Below are positions 44,785-53,665 of a DNA stretch of 64,000 nucleotides, piece by piece; positions within the stretch are counted from its first letter, which is position 1; each line of letters opens with the position of its first letter. The position numbers and the translations under genes were made by a program. The DNA comes from an uncultured Clostridium sp. (GTDB lineage: Bacteria; Bacillota; Clostridia; TANB77; CAG-508): NCBI GenBank assembly GCA_900552555.1, contig URZW01000005.1, positions 24,671-88,670 of the forward strand, written 5' to 3'. Below the pieces are notes generated by a model. The model was not told the DNA's origin and did no database searches. It saw only the letters and a program-made list of their open reading frames with translations.

Positions 44785-45246
44785 ATGGAAAAAGTAAGAG
44801 GATTTGAAGTAGCAAAAGGATTTGAAGACAAAGGAATACATTTACCAATAAGAAAAACAAAATATTCAGCAGGATATGACATAGAAGCAGCAGAAGATGT
44901 AACAATACCAAGTTTTAAGAAAGGAATGGCACCAACACTAATAAAAACAGGAATAAAAGCATACATGCAAGATGATGAAGTGCTAATGCTATATAACAGA
45001 AGCTCTAATCCAAAGAAAAAAGGATTAATATTAGCAAATAGTGTAGGAGTAATAGACAAAGACTACTATGGAAATCAAGATAATGACGGACATATTATGT
45101 TTGCATTTTACAACATCAAAGAAGAAGACATAACAATAAAAAAAGGTGAAGTAATTGGACAAGGAGTATTTCAAAAATATTTTGTTTCAGATGATGATAC
45201 AGCAGAAGGAGAAAGACTAGGAGGATTTGGGTCAACATCAAAATAA
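44785..45246 (+). CDS. dut: dUTP diphosphatase
   Basis: A 153-residue trimeric dUTPase that converts dUTP to dUMP and keeps uracil out of DNA. The five motifs are present: YSAGYDIEA, NRSSNPKK, GVIDKDYYGN, the QGVF region and GGFGSTSK at the C-terminus. ATG follows GAAAGGAAGAAG. Single-gene unit with its own terminator. Confidence 0.95.
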   Translation: MEKVRGFEVAKGFEDKGIHLPIRKTKYSAGYDIEAAEDVTIPSFKKGMAPTLIKTGIKAYMQDDEVLMLYNRSSNPKKKGLILANSVGVIDKDYYGNQDNDGHIMFAFYNIKEEDITIKKGEVIGQGVFQKYFVSDDDTAEGERLGGFGSTSK

Positions 45247-45360
45247 AACCTTTTTTATATTAATTAAATAGAAAAATAAAACCTATTTTGAATAATAAGT
45301 CAAAGAGAAAATAAAAATTTTTTTACCTTGAAAATACAGTGGTTCAAGGCAAAATAACAT

Positions 45361-45391
45361 AAAAAGTCAAAATAAAAGCTTTGACTTTTTT
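45361..45391 (+). terminator. Terminator after dut
   Basis: AAAAAGTCAA, loop, TTTGACTTTTTT. Its right arm contains the -35 element of the next promoter. Confidence 0.75.
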
Positions 45392-45409
45392 CTTTTTTTG
45401 TAGTATAAT
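45381..45409 (+). promoter_or_regulatory. Promoter of the CarD-like gene
   Basis: TTGACT, 17-base spacer, TATAAT; the -35 lies inside the dut terminator arm. Confidence 0.6.
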
Positions 45410-45429
45410 AAATATGGTTAAAAAATCCA

Positions 45430-45471
45430 ATAAAGTTATCTCATATAGACATAACTTTATAATATTTTTTT
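45430..45471 (+). terminator. Possible attenuator in the CarD-like gene leader
   Basis: ATAAAGTTAT / ATAACTTTAT hairpin followed by AATATTTTTTT, between promoter and start codon. It looks like an intrinsic terminator in a leader. Confidence 0.45.
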
Positions 45472-45511
45472 GCTGAAAAAATTGTTAACAAAATGAAAGG
45501 AGTTGACTTAC

Positions 45512-46081
45512 ATGTTTAATGTAGGAGACAAAATAGTATACCCAATGCATGGAGCAGGGACAATAGATTCAATAGAGGAAAAAGATATTTTAGGAGAGAA
45601 ACAATCATATTATATATTAAAAATGCCAAGCAATGTAAAAGTAATGATACCAACAGCTAAAGCAGAAGAAGTTGGTGTAAGAAACATAATAGATAAACAA
45701 TCAGCGGAAAAAGTGTTTACAGTACTTAGTCAAGATGAAACTGAAATGGAAAAAAACTGGAACAAAAGATATAGAGATAACATGGATAAAATGAAAAGTG
45801 GAGACATATATGAAGTTGCAGATGTAGTAAGAAATTTAAGCTTTAAACAAAAAGAAAAAGGACTTTCTACAGGTGAAAAGAAGATGCTTAATAATGCAAA
45901 ACAAATACTAGTAAGTGAACTTGTTTTAGCAGAACATGCAACTCAAGATGTAATTGAAGAAGAAATAGAAAACAAAATAAATACATCTTTTATGACTTTT
46001 AGAGCAGAAGGTGTTGAACAACAAAGTATTGTAAATAAATTTATTCCATTTGATAGCAGTAATGGAACAACAAATGTATAA
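45512..46081 (+). CDS. CarD family transcriptional regulator
   Basis: A 189-residue protein. The N-terminal CarD_CdnL_TRCF domain (FNVGDKIVYPMHGAGTI) binds the RNA polymerase beta subunit, and the C-terminal helical domain contacts promoter DNA at the upstream edge of the bubble. It may tune rRNA or stress promoters. ATG 45512 follows AAAGGAG; the TTG nine bases earlier touches that site. Its leader carries a hairpin that could attenuate transcription. Confidence 0.9.
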   Translation: MFNVGDKIVYPMHGAGTIDSIEEKDILGEKQSYYILKMPSNVKVMIPTAKAEEVGVRNIIDKQSAEKVFTVLSQDETEMEKNWNKRYRDNMDKMKSGDIYEVADVVRNLSFKQKEKGLSTGEKKMLNNAKQILVSELVLAEHATQDVIEEEIENKINTSFMTFRAEGVEQQSIVNKFIPFDSSNGTTNV

Positions 46082-46108
46082 TACATAGTATATAGATTAA
46101 TGATTTTT

Positions 46109-46166
46109 AATTCAGAAGAAACGAAAGTTTTTGCTGAAAAACAAATGTGACTTCTGAATTTTTTAT
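46109..46166 (+). terminator. Terminator after the CarD-like gene
   Basis: AATTCAGAAG / CTTCTGAATT arms with a 32-base loop, then TTTTT. Confidence 0.6.
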
Positions 46167-46310
46167 TGTTAAGTCTTTTATTTATTTTTAATATTGTGGT
46201 TGTAAAACTAGAAAATAAAAAATAGTATTACTAAAGCATCAGATTGAAAGTGTTTTTTAATAAATAAAATTTAAATTTTAAAAATTTTTTAAGAATTTTT
46301 TTAAAATGTA

Positions 46311-46339
46311 TTGACAAATTTTTTATATAATATTATAAT
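46311..46339 (+). promoter_or_regulatory. Consensus promoter of tRNA-Leu(UAA)
   Basis: TTGACA, 17-base spacer, TATAAT: a perfect consensus promoter, 39 bases before the tRNA. Confidence 0.8.
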
Positions 46340-46378
46340 ATCAATTGTCGTTAGGACAAGCCAGTTCAAATATTAAAT

Positions 46379-46466
46379 GCAGATGTGGCGGAACTGGTAG
46401 ACGCACAGGACTTAAAATCCTGCGGTTGAATAAACCGTGCCGGTTCGATTCCGGCCATCTGCACCA
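46379..46466 (+). tRNA. tRNA-Leu (anticodon UAA)
   Basis: An 88-base tRNA with encoded CCA. GCAGATG pairs with CATCTGC; the anticodon loop is CTTAAAA (UAA, reads UUA). The long variable arm is present. Its 3' half is the integration site of the element to the right and is duplicated at 58084. Confidence 0.96.
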
Positions 46467-46467
46467 T
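46410..46467 (+). repeat. Attachment site attL (tRNA-Leu 3' half)
   Basis: A 58-base direct repeat identical, except for one base (C46455), to 58084-58141. It runs from the anticodon arm through CCA and one further base. Confidence 0.93.
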
Positions 46468-46470
46468 AAG

Positions 46471-46509
46471 AGCATCAAGGAGTTCAGAGAATTAGCCTTG
46501 ATGCTTTTA
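46471..46509 (+). terminator. Terminator supplied by the element behind tRNA-Leu
   Basis: AGCATCAAGG / CCTTGATGCT perfect arms, then TTTTAT. Confidence 0.75.
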
Positions 46510-46526
46510 TAATAAAATTGATAGAA

Positions 46527-46548
46527 TTTTCTAGCAAATTTCTAACAA
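46527..46548 (+). repeat. Integrase arm-site candidate, left end
   Basis: TTTCTAGCAAA followed by TTTCTAACAA. It matches 57909-57930 with one mismatch and lies just inside attL. Confidence 0.55.
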
Positions 46549-46562
46549 TTTGAAATATTTAT

Positions 46563-47801
46563 CTAATTAGATGTATTAGAGTCCAGATCTAATATATCTT
46601 TTTTATTTGTGTTAAAACTTAATGCATTTTCAATAGCTGTAGCAGATTTAATCTTTGTACTCGAATCTAAATGTGCATACCTTTCTGTTGTTTTAGAACT
46701 AGAATGTCCTAGCCAATCTTGTATTTCTCTTAAAGATATTCCTTTTTTCAAAATTAAAGTTGCACAACTATGTCTTAAATCATGAAACCTTATTTTTCTT
46801 AAATCATTATTCTTTAAAATTTCTTTAAATTTATGACTTACATAGTCAGGTTTTCTTAAATTACCCATTTCATCTACACAAACGAAATCTTTAAATTGTT
46901 TATTGTAACTTTCTTTAAATATAGACATATAGTATTCTTGCATTTTTCTAGTGTATAGTAAAAGTTCTTCAATTTCTTTAAATAAAGGTAATGTTCTATA
47001 ACTAGATTTATTTTTAGTTTTTCTTTTAGTAATTGTTTTAGTTTTTGTTTTACTATTTTCGTTTTCATCTGTAACTGTTACTACTTTATGACTTATTGTA
47101 ATTGTTTTATTTTCAAAATCTATTGCAGACCACCTAATACCTAAAACTTCACTTCTTCGTAATCCATAGAAAGCAGTTAAATAAACAATTAATTCTAAAG
47201 GTGTGTCTTTTACAAATTTAAATAAATTGTTTAGTTCTTCTTCATTATAATAGTCAGCAATAAATTGTTCTTGTTGTGGTCTACCAACTTTTATAGCTGG
47301 ATTACTTTGTATTAAGTCTGTTTGTACGGCATAATCTAATGCTTTTCTAATATTAGCATGATATTTCACAACTGTATTTCCTTTTAATCCCTGTGAATAT
47401 AACCAATTATAGAAATCTAAAATATGGACAGGTTTTAAATCTTCTAACATTACTGGATTTTTAGTAAAATATTCTTTTGTTCTGCCTTCAATTTGCCTTT
47501 TATAACCTGTATATGTAGATTCTTCTACTTGATGTTTTATCATATCAAGCCATTTAATCATAAAGTCTGCAAATGATATTTGTACTTTTTTATCTTCTAT
47601 TTTTGTAGTTGCAATTGTTTCTAATTTGTTTATAAATTCATCTCTTATTTGAATAAGTTTCTTTTCAGCTTTTTTCTTACTTTCATTTTCTTTAAATCCT
47701 GTAGATACCCATTTCATTTTTCTAATGCCATCTACATAGTAAGTTAATACTGTATAAAAAGTCTTATTCTTAATTGTTAAATACGCTGTTATGTTATACA
47801 T
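46563..47801 (-). CDS. int: Tyrosine integrase of the element
   Basis: A 412-residue phage/Tn916-type tyrosine recombinase. An N-terminal arm-binding domain (AYLTIKNKTFYTVLTYYVDG) and SAM-like core-binding domain (about 70-165) precede the catalytic domain. Catalytic residues: Arg in YGLRRSEVLG, the HDLRHSCATL box, His in LGHSSSKTT and Tyr in TERYAHLD. It would insert the element at tRNA-Leu. ATG follows AAAGGAGATT; the excisionase-like gene is 33 bases upstream, an operon reading toward attL. Confidence 0.95.
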   Translation of the reverse strand: MYNITAYLTIKNKTFYTVLTYYVDGIRKMKWVSTGFKENESKKKAEKKLIQIRDEFINKLETIATTKIEDKKVQISFADFMIKWLDMIKHQVEESTYTGYKRQIEGRTKEYFTKNPVMLEDLKPVHILDFYNWLYSQGLKGNTVVKYHANIRKALDYAVQTDLIQSNPAIKVGRPQQEQFIADYYNEEELNNLFKFVKDTPLELIVYLTAFYGLRRSEVLGIRWSAIDFENKTITISHKVVTVTDENENSKTKTKTITKRKTKNKSSYRTLPLFKEIEELLLYTRKMQEYYMSIFKESYNKQFKDFVCVDEMGNLRKPDYVSHKFKEILKNNDLRKIRFHDLRHSCATLILKKGISLREIQDWLGHSSSKTTERYAHLDSSTKIKSATAIENALSFNTNKKDILDLDSNTSN

Positions 47802-47834
47802 TAAAATCTCCTTTCTTAATTTTAAACAGTATTT

Positions 47835-48035
47835 TTATTCAGTTAAAAAAGCGATAACATTTATCTTAGGTATTCTGTAAAGCTTTCCAACTTTAATTGC
47901 TTTTATAGTACCTTTTCGTACTAATTCGTATGCTGTTTGTCTACCAATATTACCTAGCATTGCTCGTAGTCCAGATACATCAACAACATCAGGATAATCA
48001 GCAAACATTTCTTGTGTGTAGTTGTTATCTTTCAC
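47835..48035 (-). CDS. xis: Excisionase-like helix-turn-helix protein
   Basis: A 66-residue MerR/excisionase-type DNA-binding protein (NIGRQTAYELVRKGTIKAIK, then VGKLYRIPK). It probably bends DNA at the att sites to favour excision and is the partner of the adjacent integrase. I chose GTG 48035, seven bases after GGAGG; the ATG at 48074 has no binding site. Confidence 0.8.
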   Translation of the reverse strand: MKDNNYTQEMFADYPDVVDVSGLRAMLGNIGRQTAYELVRKGTIKAIKVGKLYRIPKINVIAFLTE

Positions 48036-48074
48036 TTCTGTTCCTCCATTTCTTGTAAAATCAAAATTTTGCAT

Positions 48075-48354
48075 ATAGTTTTTAGTAGATTTTTTTAACC
48101 GTCCTATCTACTTAAAGGAATATTATAGTTAGTTTTACCTACATAGGTGCTCTGCATACTGAATCTGTAACGAGCAAAGCTCTAACAGCTTCAGAAATTT
48201 CACCTCTCCGTTACCAACCGAGCGACTCCTCAACATCATATTAAGCCAAGCCGAAGTATCATTATAATGTTCTATAATACTAGTGTTATGACACTAAATT
48301 TTAGTGTATTTTTCAATGTACTTTATAGTTTTACAATTTTTCATTGCAAAACTA
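48075..48354 (-). other. G+C-rich leader region of the xis-int operon
   Basis: The stretch 48130-48250 is much richer in G+C than its surroundings. Read on the minus strand it contains small hairpins such as GAGCTTTGCTC and a segment TTGAGGAGTCGCTCGG. No reading frame is supported. Beyond it are two palindromes, including ACACTAAATTTTAGTGT at 48291-48307. It may be a structured RNA leader or a regulatory DNA region. Confidence 0.4.
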
Positions 48355-48398
48355 TTGTAATTATGATGACATTATAGTATAATAATTATAGAATGTCA
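48355..48398 (+). promoter_or_regulatory. Promoter and operator of the cargo operon
   Basis: TTGTAA, 17-base spacer, TATAAT (48378-48383). The -10 is enclosed by the inverted repeat TGACATT (48367) / AATGTCA (48392), a likely repressor site. Confidence 0.55.
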
Positions 48399-48455
48399 AT
48401 AACAAATTGTAAAAAAATAAAAATTGTTAACTATAAATTTGGAGGAAGTATTAAA

Positions 48456-49565
48456 ATGAAAGCAAATTTACCAGAAAAAAATTTTTTTGATAGTTTTTAT
48501 ATTTGGTTTAATAAAGAAAAAAGAGAAGAATATTATTCAACACCTTTATATCTTTATAGTGTAAATAGAAAAGATGATTTTGAGAATAGGCTATTAACAT
48601 TATATTTTGATAAAAGCGAAATTAAAGGAAGAACTAAAGAAGAACAAGGATTAAAATATCCTGGAAATATGTACTTTCCTTATGTAGAAAGATTTGGAAT
48701 GTTTTTATTAAGATTTTTAAATGCTAATTTAGAGACATATGAATCAGCTTATGAAACATTCTTCTTTGCATATGGATTTGAGATATTAAAAGATATAGAT
48801 GAAAACTATACTTTTGAATTAAAAGGAAAATATGAAAACGATGAAGTATATTTAAAACAGATGGAAAAAATATACAATGACTTACAATATAAAATACAAG
48901 AAATACAAGAAGAAATGAAAGCATTTGTAAACTATGTATTTAACCTTGATGAACAAGAAGAATTAAAAGAATATACGCATAGTCAAAGATTTGCAGTATA
49001 TTTAATTAAGCATAAAGGACAAGCACATACTTATAATAGAAATGACAATATTATTCAAGATAGCTATTCAAATAAAAATTTGGAATTATCACATTTGAAT
49101 GATAAGCAATTATTAGATAGTTTTAAGAATAACACAATGCTTGTTTCAATGATAGATACACATCAAAGTAATGACTTATCTGCTATATGCTATGCAGTAT
49201 TAGAAGAATTAGTAAAAACAACAAATAATCCAATTAAGAAATGTCAAAACTGCGAAATGTACTTTATTCCAAACTCAAGACTTGATGAGATCTATTGTGA
49301 TTATCCAAAAGCAAACGGTAAAACTTGTAGAGAACAAGGTGCAGTACAAGCTTATAACGAAAGACTAAAACAAAATAAAGCATTAGCAGAATACAGAAGA
49401 TTATACCAATTAAAGTCTATGGCTGTTGGTAGAAATAAAGATAATAAACAAATGAAAAAAGATTTTGATAAATGGAAAAAAGATGCTAAAGACAGAGTTA
49501 ATAAATTAAAACATGGAGTTTTAACAGAAGATGAAGTATATGAGTGGTTAGCAAATAATAAATAG
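48456..49565 (+). CDS. DUF6076-like protein with C-terminal zinc-binding motif
   Basis: A 369-residue protein. The N-terminal two thirds are helical without a known catalytic motif. The C-terminal part has KKCQNCEMYFIPNSRLDEIYC, a CxxC...C arrangement, then a basic coiled tail. This arrangement is shared by DUF6076-type proteins of clostridial mobile elements. Function unknown. ATG 48456 follows TTTGGAGGAAG; an earlier in-frame ATG at 48393 lies in the operator. The next gene follows after 14 bases. Confidence 0.65.
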   Translation: MKANLPEKNFFDSFYIWFNKEKREEYYSTPLYLYSVNRKDDFENRLLTLYFDKSEIKGRTKEEQGLKYPGNMYFPYVERFGMFLLRFLNANLETYESAYETFFFAYGFEILKDIDENYTFELKGKYENDEVYLKQMEKIYNDLQYKIQEIQEEMKAFVNYVFNLDEQEELKEYTHSQRFAVYLIKHKGQAHTYNRNDNIIQDSYSNKNLELSHLNDKQLLDSFKNNTMLVSMIDTHQSNDLSAICYAVLEELVKTTNNPIKKCQNCEMYFIPNSRLDEIYCDYPKANGKTCREQGAVQAYNERLKQNKALAEYRRLYQLKSMAVGRNKDNKQMKKDFDKWKKDAKDRVNKLKHGVLTEDEVYEWLANNK

Positions 49566-49579
49566 AAGCTGGTGAAAGA

Positions 49580-51319
49580 ATGGATATTGAAGAAATTGCA
49601 GTATTAGCAGTTAGAAATGAAATAGTAAAATATAGTGATACATTAGTAGCATATATTGATACAAAAGAAAAAACTCCAATGTGGGATGGATATATATATG
49701 TATATAGGCAAAATAGTAAATATAAGGCTAATAATGAATTTGAAGGAAAAATAGGAGTACAAGTCAAAGGGAAAACTGTAAAAAAATTATCGAATGGTAA
49801 TAGTAAATATTCAATTAAGGTAGACTATTTACGAGCATATCAGAAAGATAAAAAGGGAATATTATTATTTGTTGTAGAAATAATAGATTATGCTCATACC
49901 AAATTGTTTTATGCGAATTTATTACCGGTTGATTTAGAAGAAATTTTAAATAAAGTTAAAGAAAATCAAGAAGAAATAAGCATTGATATAAAACCCATAA
50001 AGGAAAAAAGTTCATCCTCATTAAAAATGATTTGTTTAAATTTTTTAAAAAATGCAAATGAACAAATAAATATTGCAATAAAAAGTATTGATGAAATTAA
50101 AGATATAAAGGAAATCAAGATACCTATAATAGGCGAAGAAAAATATATGGAAGATTATTTATTTAATAATGATATATATTCATATGCTATTGATAAAGAG
50201 ACTAATGAGAAAATTGCACTTCCTAAATTAAAAGAATTAGAAAAGTTTTCAACCAATAAAGTTAATGTATCTGTAAGTGGTAGAGAATATTATAATAACA
50301 TCACATTTGTGAAAAATAAAAATGAAGAATATATTATTTATGGAAAGTCTACTAAAATATATTTGAGTGAAAATAAAATAACATTTAAGATTAAAGGTAA
50401 TGTTTATGAGAGAATCCGTGATATTAACTTTATAGTTAATCTAATTAATAGTAAAGCAATAACAATAGATGGGAAAAATATAGTATTGCCTGTACAAGTG
50501 GAAGACAAACAAGAAAAAGAATATATTAGTAATATAAAAAATGACTTAATTAGATTAGAAAAAATAAAATGTCTATTTGATAAATTTAATATTAAATTTA
50601 ATATAGACTTAGATAATCTAAGTGACAAAGATTGGAGAAATTTAGATTTATTTATACATATAAATGATGGAAAACCGACTAAACAAGTTCAAGAATCTAA
50701 ATTATATAATATAGAAATAGCAAACTATAAAATAGCGTTTATAGCTTTAGTAGATGAAAATAAAAACATAAAAGTATATAATTATTTTTCTGATTTGAGT
50801 AATGTAGTAAAAGTATTTTATTATGATGAAAATGAAAAAGAAATTTTAGTTAGTCCATATATAAATATGAGTAAAAAGAACTTATTAGAATATTCAAATG
50901 TTGATATAGATATAATAAAAGAAACATTTAATTCTTTAGATAGTAAAGAAGAAACGATAGAAAGATATAATTTATGGATGCTTGAAGTAATAAAAGCTTA
51001 TGATGAAAGTAATAATATAAAATTTTTAGAATTAGCAGATTATATAAATGAAAGAATATTAGAACATAGAGATAATGCAGTTGATATTATTAATAAAATG
51101 CAAATAGTAAAAAGAAAAAGAGCATTGAATTATAAAGAAAAAGATTTAATTTATGATTTAAAGGATGCAGAAGATGATTTAATAATACAATGTGGAATTG
51201 CTATATTGTTAGATAATAAATCTGATTATGAAAGGTTTTTCTCTAAATTATCTGAAAATGAGAAAAATGCTTTTAAAGAATTTCCTATTTACAATTTATT
51301 AGATAAGGAGGATATATGA
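49580..51319 (+). CDS. DUF4365-like protein, possible PD-(D/E)xK nuclease
   Basis: A 579-residue protein. Residues 5-110 look like a DUF4365 domain: an early Glu in AVRNEIVKY, Asp in PMWDGYIYVY, and the Gln-x-Lys of IGVQVKGK. These match the E...D...(E/Q)xK site of restriction-endonuclease-fold proteins. Residues 120-579 are unrecognised, with many short beta strands and a helical end. DUF4365 proteins occur in defence loci, so this may be an anti-phage effector; that is inference. It overlaps the next gene by the ATGA junction. The ribosome binding site is weak, which suggests coupling to the upstream gene. Confidence 0.65.
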   Translation: MDIEEIAVLAVRNEIVKYSDTLVAYIDTKEKTPMWDGYIYVYRQNSKYKANNEFEGKIGVQVKGKTVKKLSNGNSKYSIKVDYLRAYQKDKKGILLFVVEIIDYAHTKLFYANLLPVDLEEILNKVKENQEEISIDIKPIKEKSSSSLKMICLNFLKNANEQINIAIKSIDEIKDIKEIKIPIIGEEKYMEDYLFNNDIYSYAIDKETNEKIALPKLKELEKFSTNKVNVSVSGREYYNNITFVKNKNEEYIIYGKSTKIYLSENKITFKIKGNVYERIRDINFIVNLINSKAITIDGKNIVLPVQVEDKQEKEYISNIKNDLIRLEKIKCLFDKFNIKFNIDLDNLSDKDWRNLDLFIHINDGKPTKQVQESKLYNIEIANYKIAFIALVDENKNIKVYNYFSDLSNVVKVFYYDENEKEILVSPYINMSKKNLLEYSNVDIDIIKETFNSLDSKEETIERYNLWMLEVIKAYDESNNIKFLELADYINERILEHRDNAVDIINKMQIVKRKRALNYKEKDLIYDLKDAEDDLIIQCGIAILLDNKSDYERFFSKLSENEKNAFKEFPIYNLLDKEDI

Positions 51320-52659
51320 AAAATTTAGAAACAAATCGTATAGAAAATAAAGAACAACTAAATGAAGATTTTGAACAAGAAGTTATTGCCTTTCTTAATT
51401 ACAAAGAAGGTGGAATAATTTATGTTGGAATAAATAAAAACGGACAAGTTGTTGGAGTTGACAATACTGATTTAACACAACTACAAATAAAAGACAGAAT
51501 AAAAAATAACATACAACCTTCTACTTTAGGATTATTTGATGTAACTGTGGAAACAATAGACAATAAAGAAGTAATAAAAGTTATAATATCAAGTGGAACT
51601 GAAAAACCTTATTATTTAAGAAAAAAAGGAAGAACTCCAGAAGGATGTTATATTAGAGTTGGTAGTAGCAAAGAGCGAATGACAGAAAGAATGATAGATG
51701 ATATGTATGCTAGAAGAATTAAGAATACATTAAAAGAAATTGATTCCCCTAGACAAGAGTTAACATTTAATCAATTAAAAATTTATTATGAAGAACACGG
51801 ATTAAAATTAAATGATAACTTTTTACAGAATCTTGATTTACTAACAAGTGAAGGTAAATACAATTATAATGCCTTTTTACTAGCAGATGAAAATAATGTT
51901 TCTATAAAACTTGTAAGATATTTAGGAACAAATAAACTTGAATTATTAGAAAATTTAGAGTTTGGAAATCGTTGTTTAATTACTACTACACAAAGAATAT
52001 TAGACAGACTTGATGTTGAAAATACTACATATGCCAAAATAGAATACTTTGGAAGAAAAGAACAAGAAAAAATTGATAGCAAAGCATTAAAAGAAGCTGT
52101 TATAAATGCAATTGTACATAATGATTATTCTTATGGAAATTCTCCAATAATAGAATTGTATTCTGATAGAATTGAAATAACATCTGCAGGTGGTTTGCCA
52201 CAAGAATTATCACAAGAAGAATTTTTAGAAGGTGTTACTGCACCAAGAAACAAAGAACTTATTAGAGTATTTAAAGATGTAGATTTAATTGAAAATATCG
52301 GTTCTGGAGTTTTAAGAATTTTAGATGCTTATGATAAAAGTTGTTTCAAATTTATGGAACATTTCTTGAGAGTTTCTTTTAAATACAAAGAAAATCCATT
52401 TGAATATGACTCTAAAAATAAAGTGTCAACAGATGACACAATAAATGACACATTAAACGGCACAATAAAATTAACTAAAAATGAACAACAAATATTAAAT
52501 TTAATAATAAATAATAATCAAATAACAAGAGAAGAAATTGTAAATGAAACTAATCTTTCAGATAGAACTATATCAAGAGCAATAAAACATTTACAAGAAG
52601 TAAAGATAATAGAAAGAGAAGGTTCAAAGAAAACAGGAAGCTGGAAAATCTTAAAGTAA
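51316..52659 (+). CDS. AlbA_2 (Schlafen-like) domain ATPase-type regulator
   Basis: A 447-residue protein. The AlbA_2/divergent AAA_4 domain occupies about 8-120 (VIAFLNYKEGGIIYVGINK, GCYIRVGSSKERM). A GHKL-like HATPase_c_4 region follows (LKEAVINAIVHNDYSYGN, ITSAGGLPQ, IENIGSGVLRI), and a C-terminal winged helix (TREEIVNETNLSDRTISRA). Such proteins are usually called ATP-binding or helicase-related transcriptional regulators. Their coupling to a nuclease-like gene through an ATGA overlap, inside a mobile element, suggests joint function. SD is AAGGAGG. Confidence 0.8.
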   Translation: MKNLETNRIENKEQLNEDFEQEVIAFLNYKEGGIIYVGINKNGQVVGVDNTDLTQLQIKDRIKNNIQPSTLGLFDVTVETIDNKEVIKVIISSGTEKPYYLRKKGRTPEGCYIRVGSSKERMTERMIDDMYARRIKNTLKEIDSPRQELTFNQLKIYYEEHGLKLNDNFLQNLDLLTSEGKYNYNAFLLADENNVSIKLVRYLGTNKLELLENLEFGNRCLITTTQRILDRLDVENTTYAKIEYFGRKEQEKIDSKALKEAVINAIVHNDYSYGNSPIIELYSDRIEITSAGGLPQELSQEEFLEGVTAPRNKELIRVFKDVDLIENIGSGVLRILDAYDKSCFKFMEHFLRVSFKYKENPFEYDSKNKVSTDDTINDTLNGTIKLTKNEQQILNLIINNNQITREEIVNETNLSDRTISRAIKHLQEVKIIEREGSKKTGSWKILK

Positions 52660-52682
52660 TTTATAAAGGGAGAACGATTATA

Positions 52683-53561
52683 ATGGTAAATTTAGAACTA
52701 TATAGAATATTTAAAGTTGTAGCAGAAGAAGAAAATTTAACGAAAGCAAGTGAAATTTTACATATTTCACAACCAGCAGTAACTAAACATATTAAAAATT
52801 TGGAAAATGAATTACATGTTCAACTATTTAAAAGAAGTAAGTATGGAATGATATTAAATGAAAATGGGAAAAAACTATATTCACAAATAAAAGATGCTAT
52901 TGATGTTATTTTAAAGGCAGAAGATATTTTTAATATGCATTCAAATATAAATTTAGGTGTACATGTAAATATGCCTAGCAAAATTTATAATAGTGCGATT
53001 TTGAAATTTTATGACGACCATCAAAATAGTATTATTAATATACATCAATTAACAGCTGAAAATATGTTTTCAATGTTAGAAAAACAAAAAATAGACCTTG
53101 CATTCTCAAAAAAATACAGTGATGAAATATATAATTCAAAGGAAATTAAATTTATAAAAATTGGAGAACTACATGATGTATTTATTGTAAATGCTAATTC
53201 ACAGTATTTAAATAAAAAACTTTCTAAAAAGGATTTAAGAAATACAACAATTTATACATTGAAAAAATTTTCTAGTGCATATCAAAATTTAATAAAAGAG
53301 CTTGAATATAGCGAAAGCGATACAATTAATGTCGATAACGTCAACTATACTGCAATGCTTGAATTATTAAAAGTTAGAGATATAATAACTGTTATAACTA
53401 AAGAATATGTAGAAGAAAAAATAGCCGATAATGAATTATGCGTTTTAGATGTTGGTTTTTCACTTCCAAATACGGAATTTGGATTGTACTATAATGTTAA
53501 TAATAAATTTAAAGAATTAAATGATTTAATTGAAATTTTAAAAAATAATTGCAAAGTATAA
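52683..53561 (+). CDS. LysR family transcriptional regulator
   Basis: A 292-residue LysR regulator. The N-terminal winged helix is canonical (FKVVAEEENLTKASEILHIS, QPAVTKHIKNLE), and a periplasmic-binding-like effector domain covers about 90-290. It lies directly upstream of, and in the same direction as, the RtcB-like and phosphatase genes. A near-consensus promoter separates them, so it may control that pair in response to a small ligand. ATG follows AAAGGGAG. Confidence 0.9.
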   Translation: MVNLELYRIFKVVAEEENLTKASEILHISQPAVTKHIKNLENELHVQLFKRSKYGMILNENGKKLYSQIKDAIDVILKAEDIFNMHSNINLGVHVNMPSKIYNSAILKFYDDHQNSIINIHQLTAENMFSMLEKQKIDLAFSKKYSDEIYNSKEIKFIKIGELHDVFIVNANSQYLNKKLSKKDLRNTTIYTLKKFSSAYQNLIKELEYSESDTINVDNVNYTAMLELLKVRDIITVITKEYVEEKIADNELCVLDVGFSLPNTEFGLYYNVNNKFKELNDLIEILKNNCKV

Positions 53562-53593
53562 CTTCAAGTTATATTTTACAAACAAATATGTAT

Positions 53594-53622
53594 TTTACAT
53601 AATGCCAACACCCTCTTATAAT
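53594..53622 (+). promoter_or_regulatory. Promoter of the RtcB-like/phosphatase pair
   Basis: TTTACA, 17-base spacer, TATAAT, 44 bases before the start codon. The AT-rich DNA just upstream, next to the LysR gene end, could hold the regulator site. Confidence 0.65.
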
Positions 53623-53665
53623 TAAATTGACGGAAGTCAAACTTATTATAAAGGGGAATTTTTAT

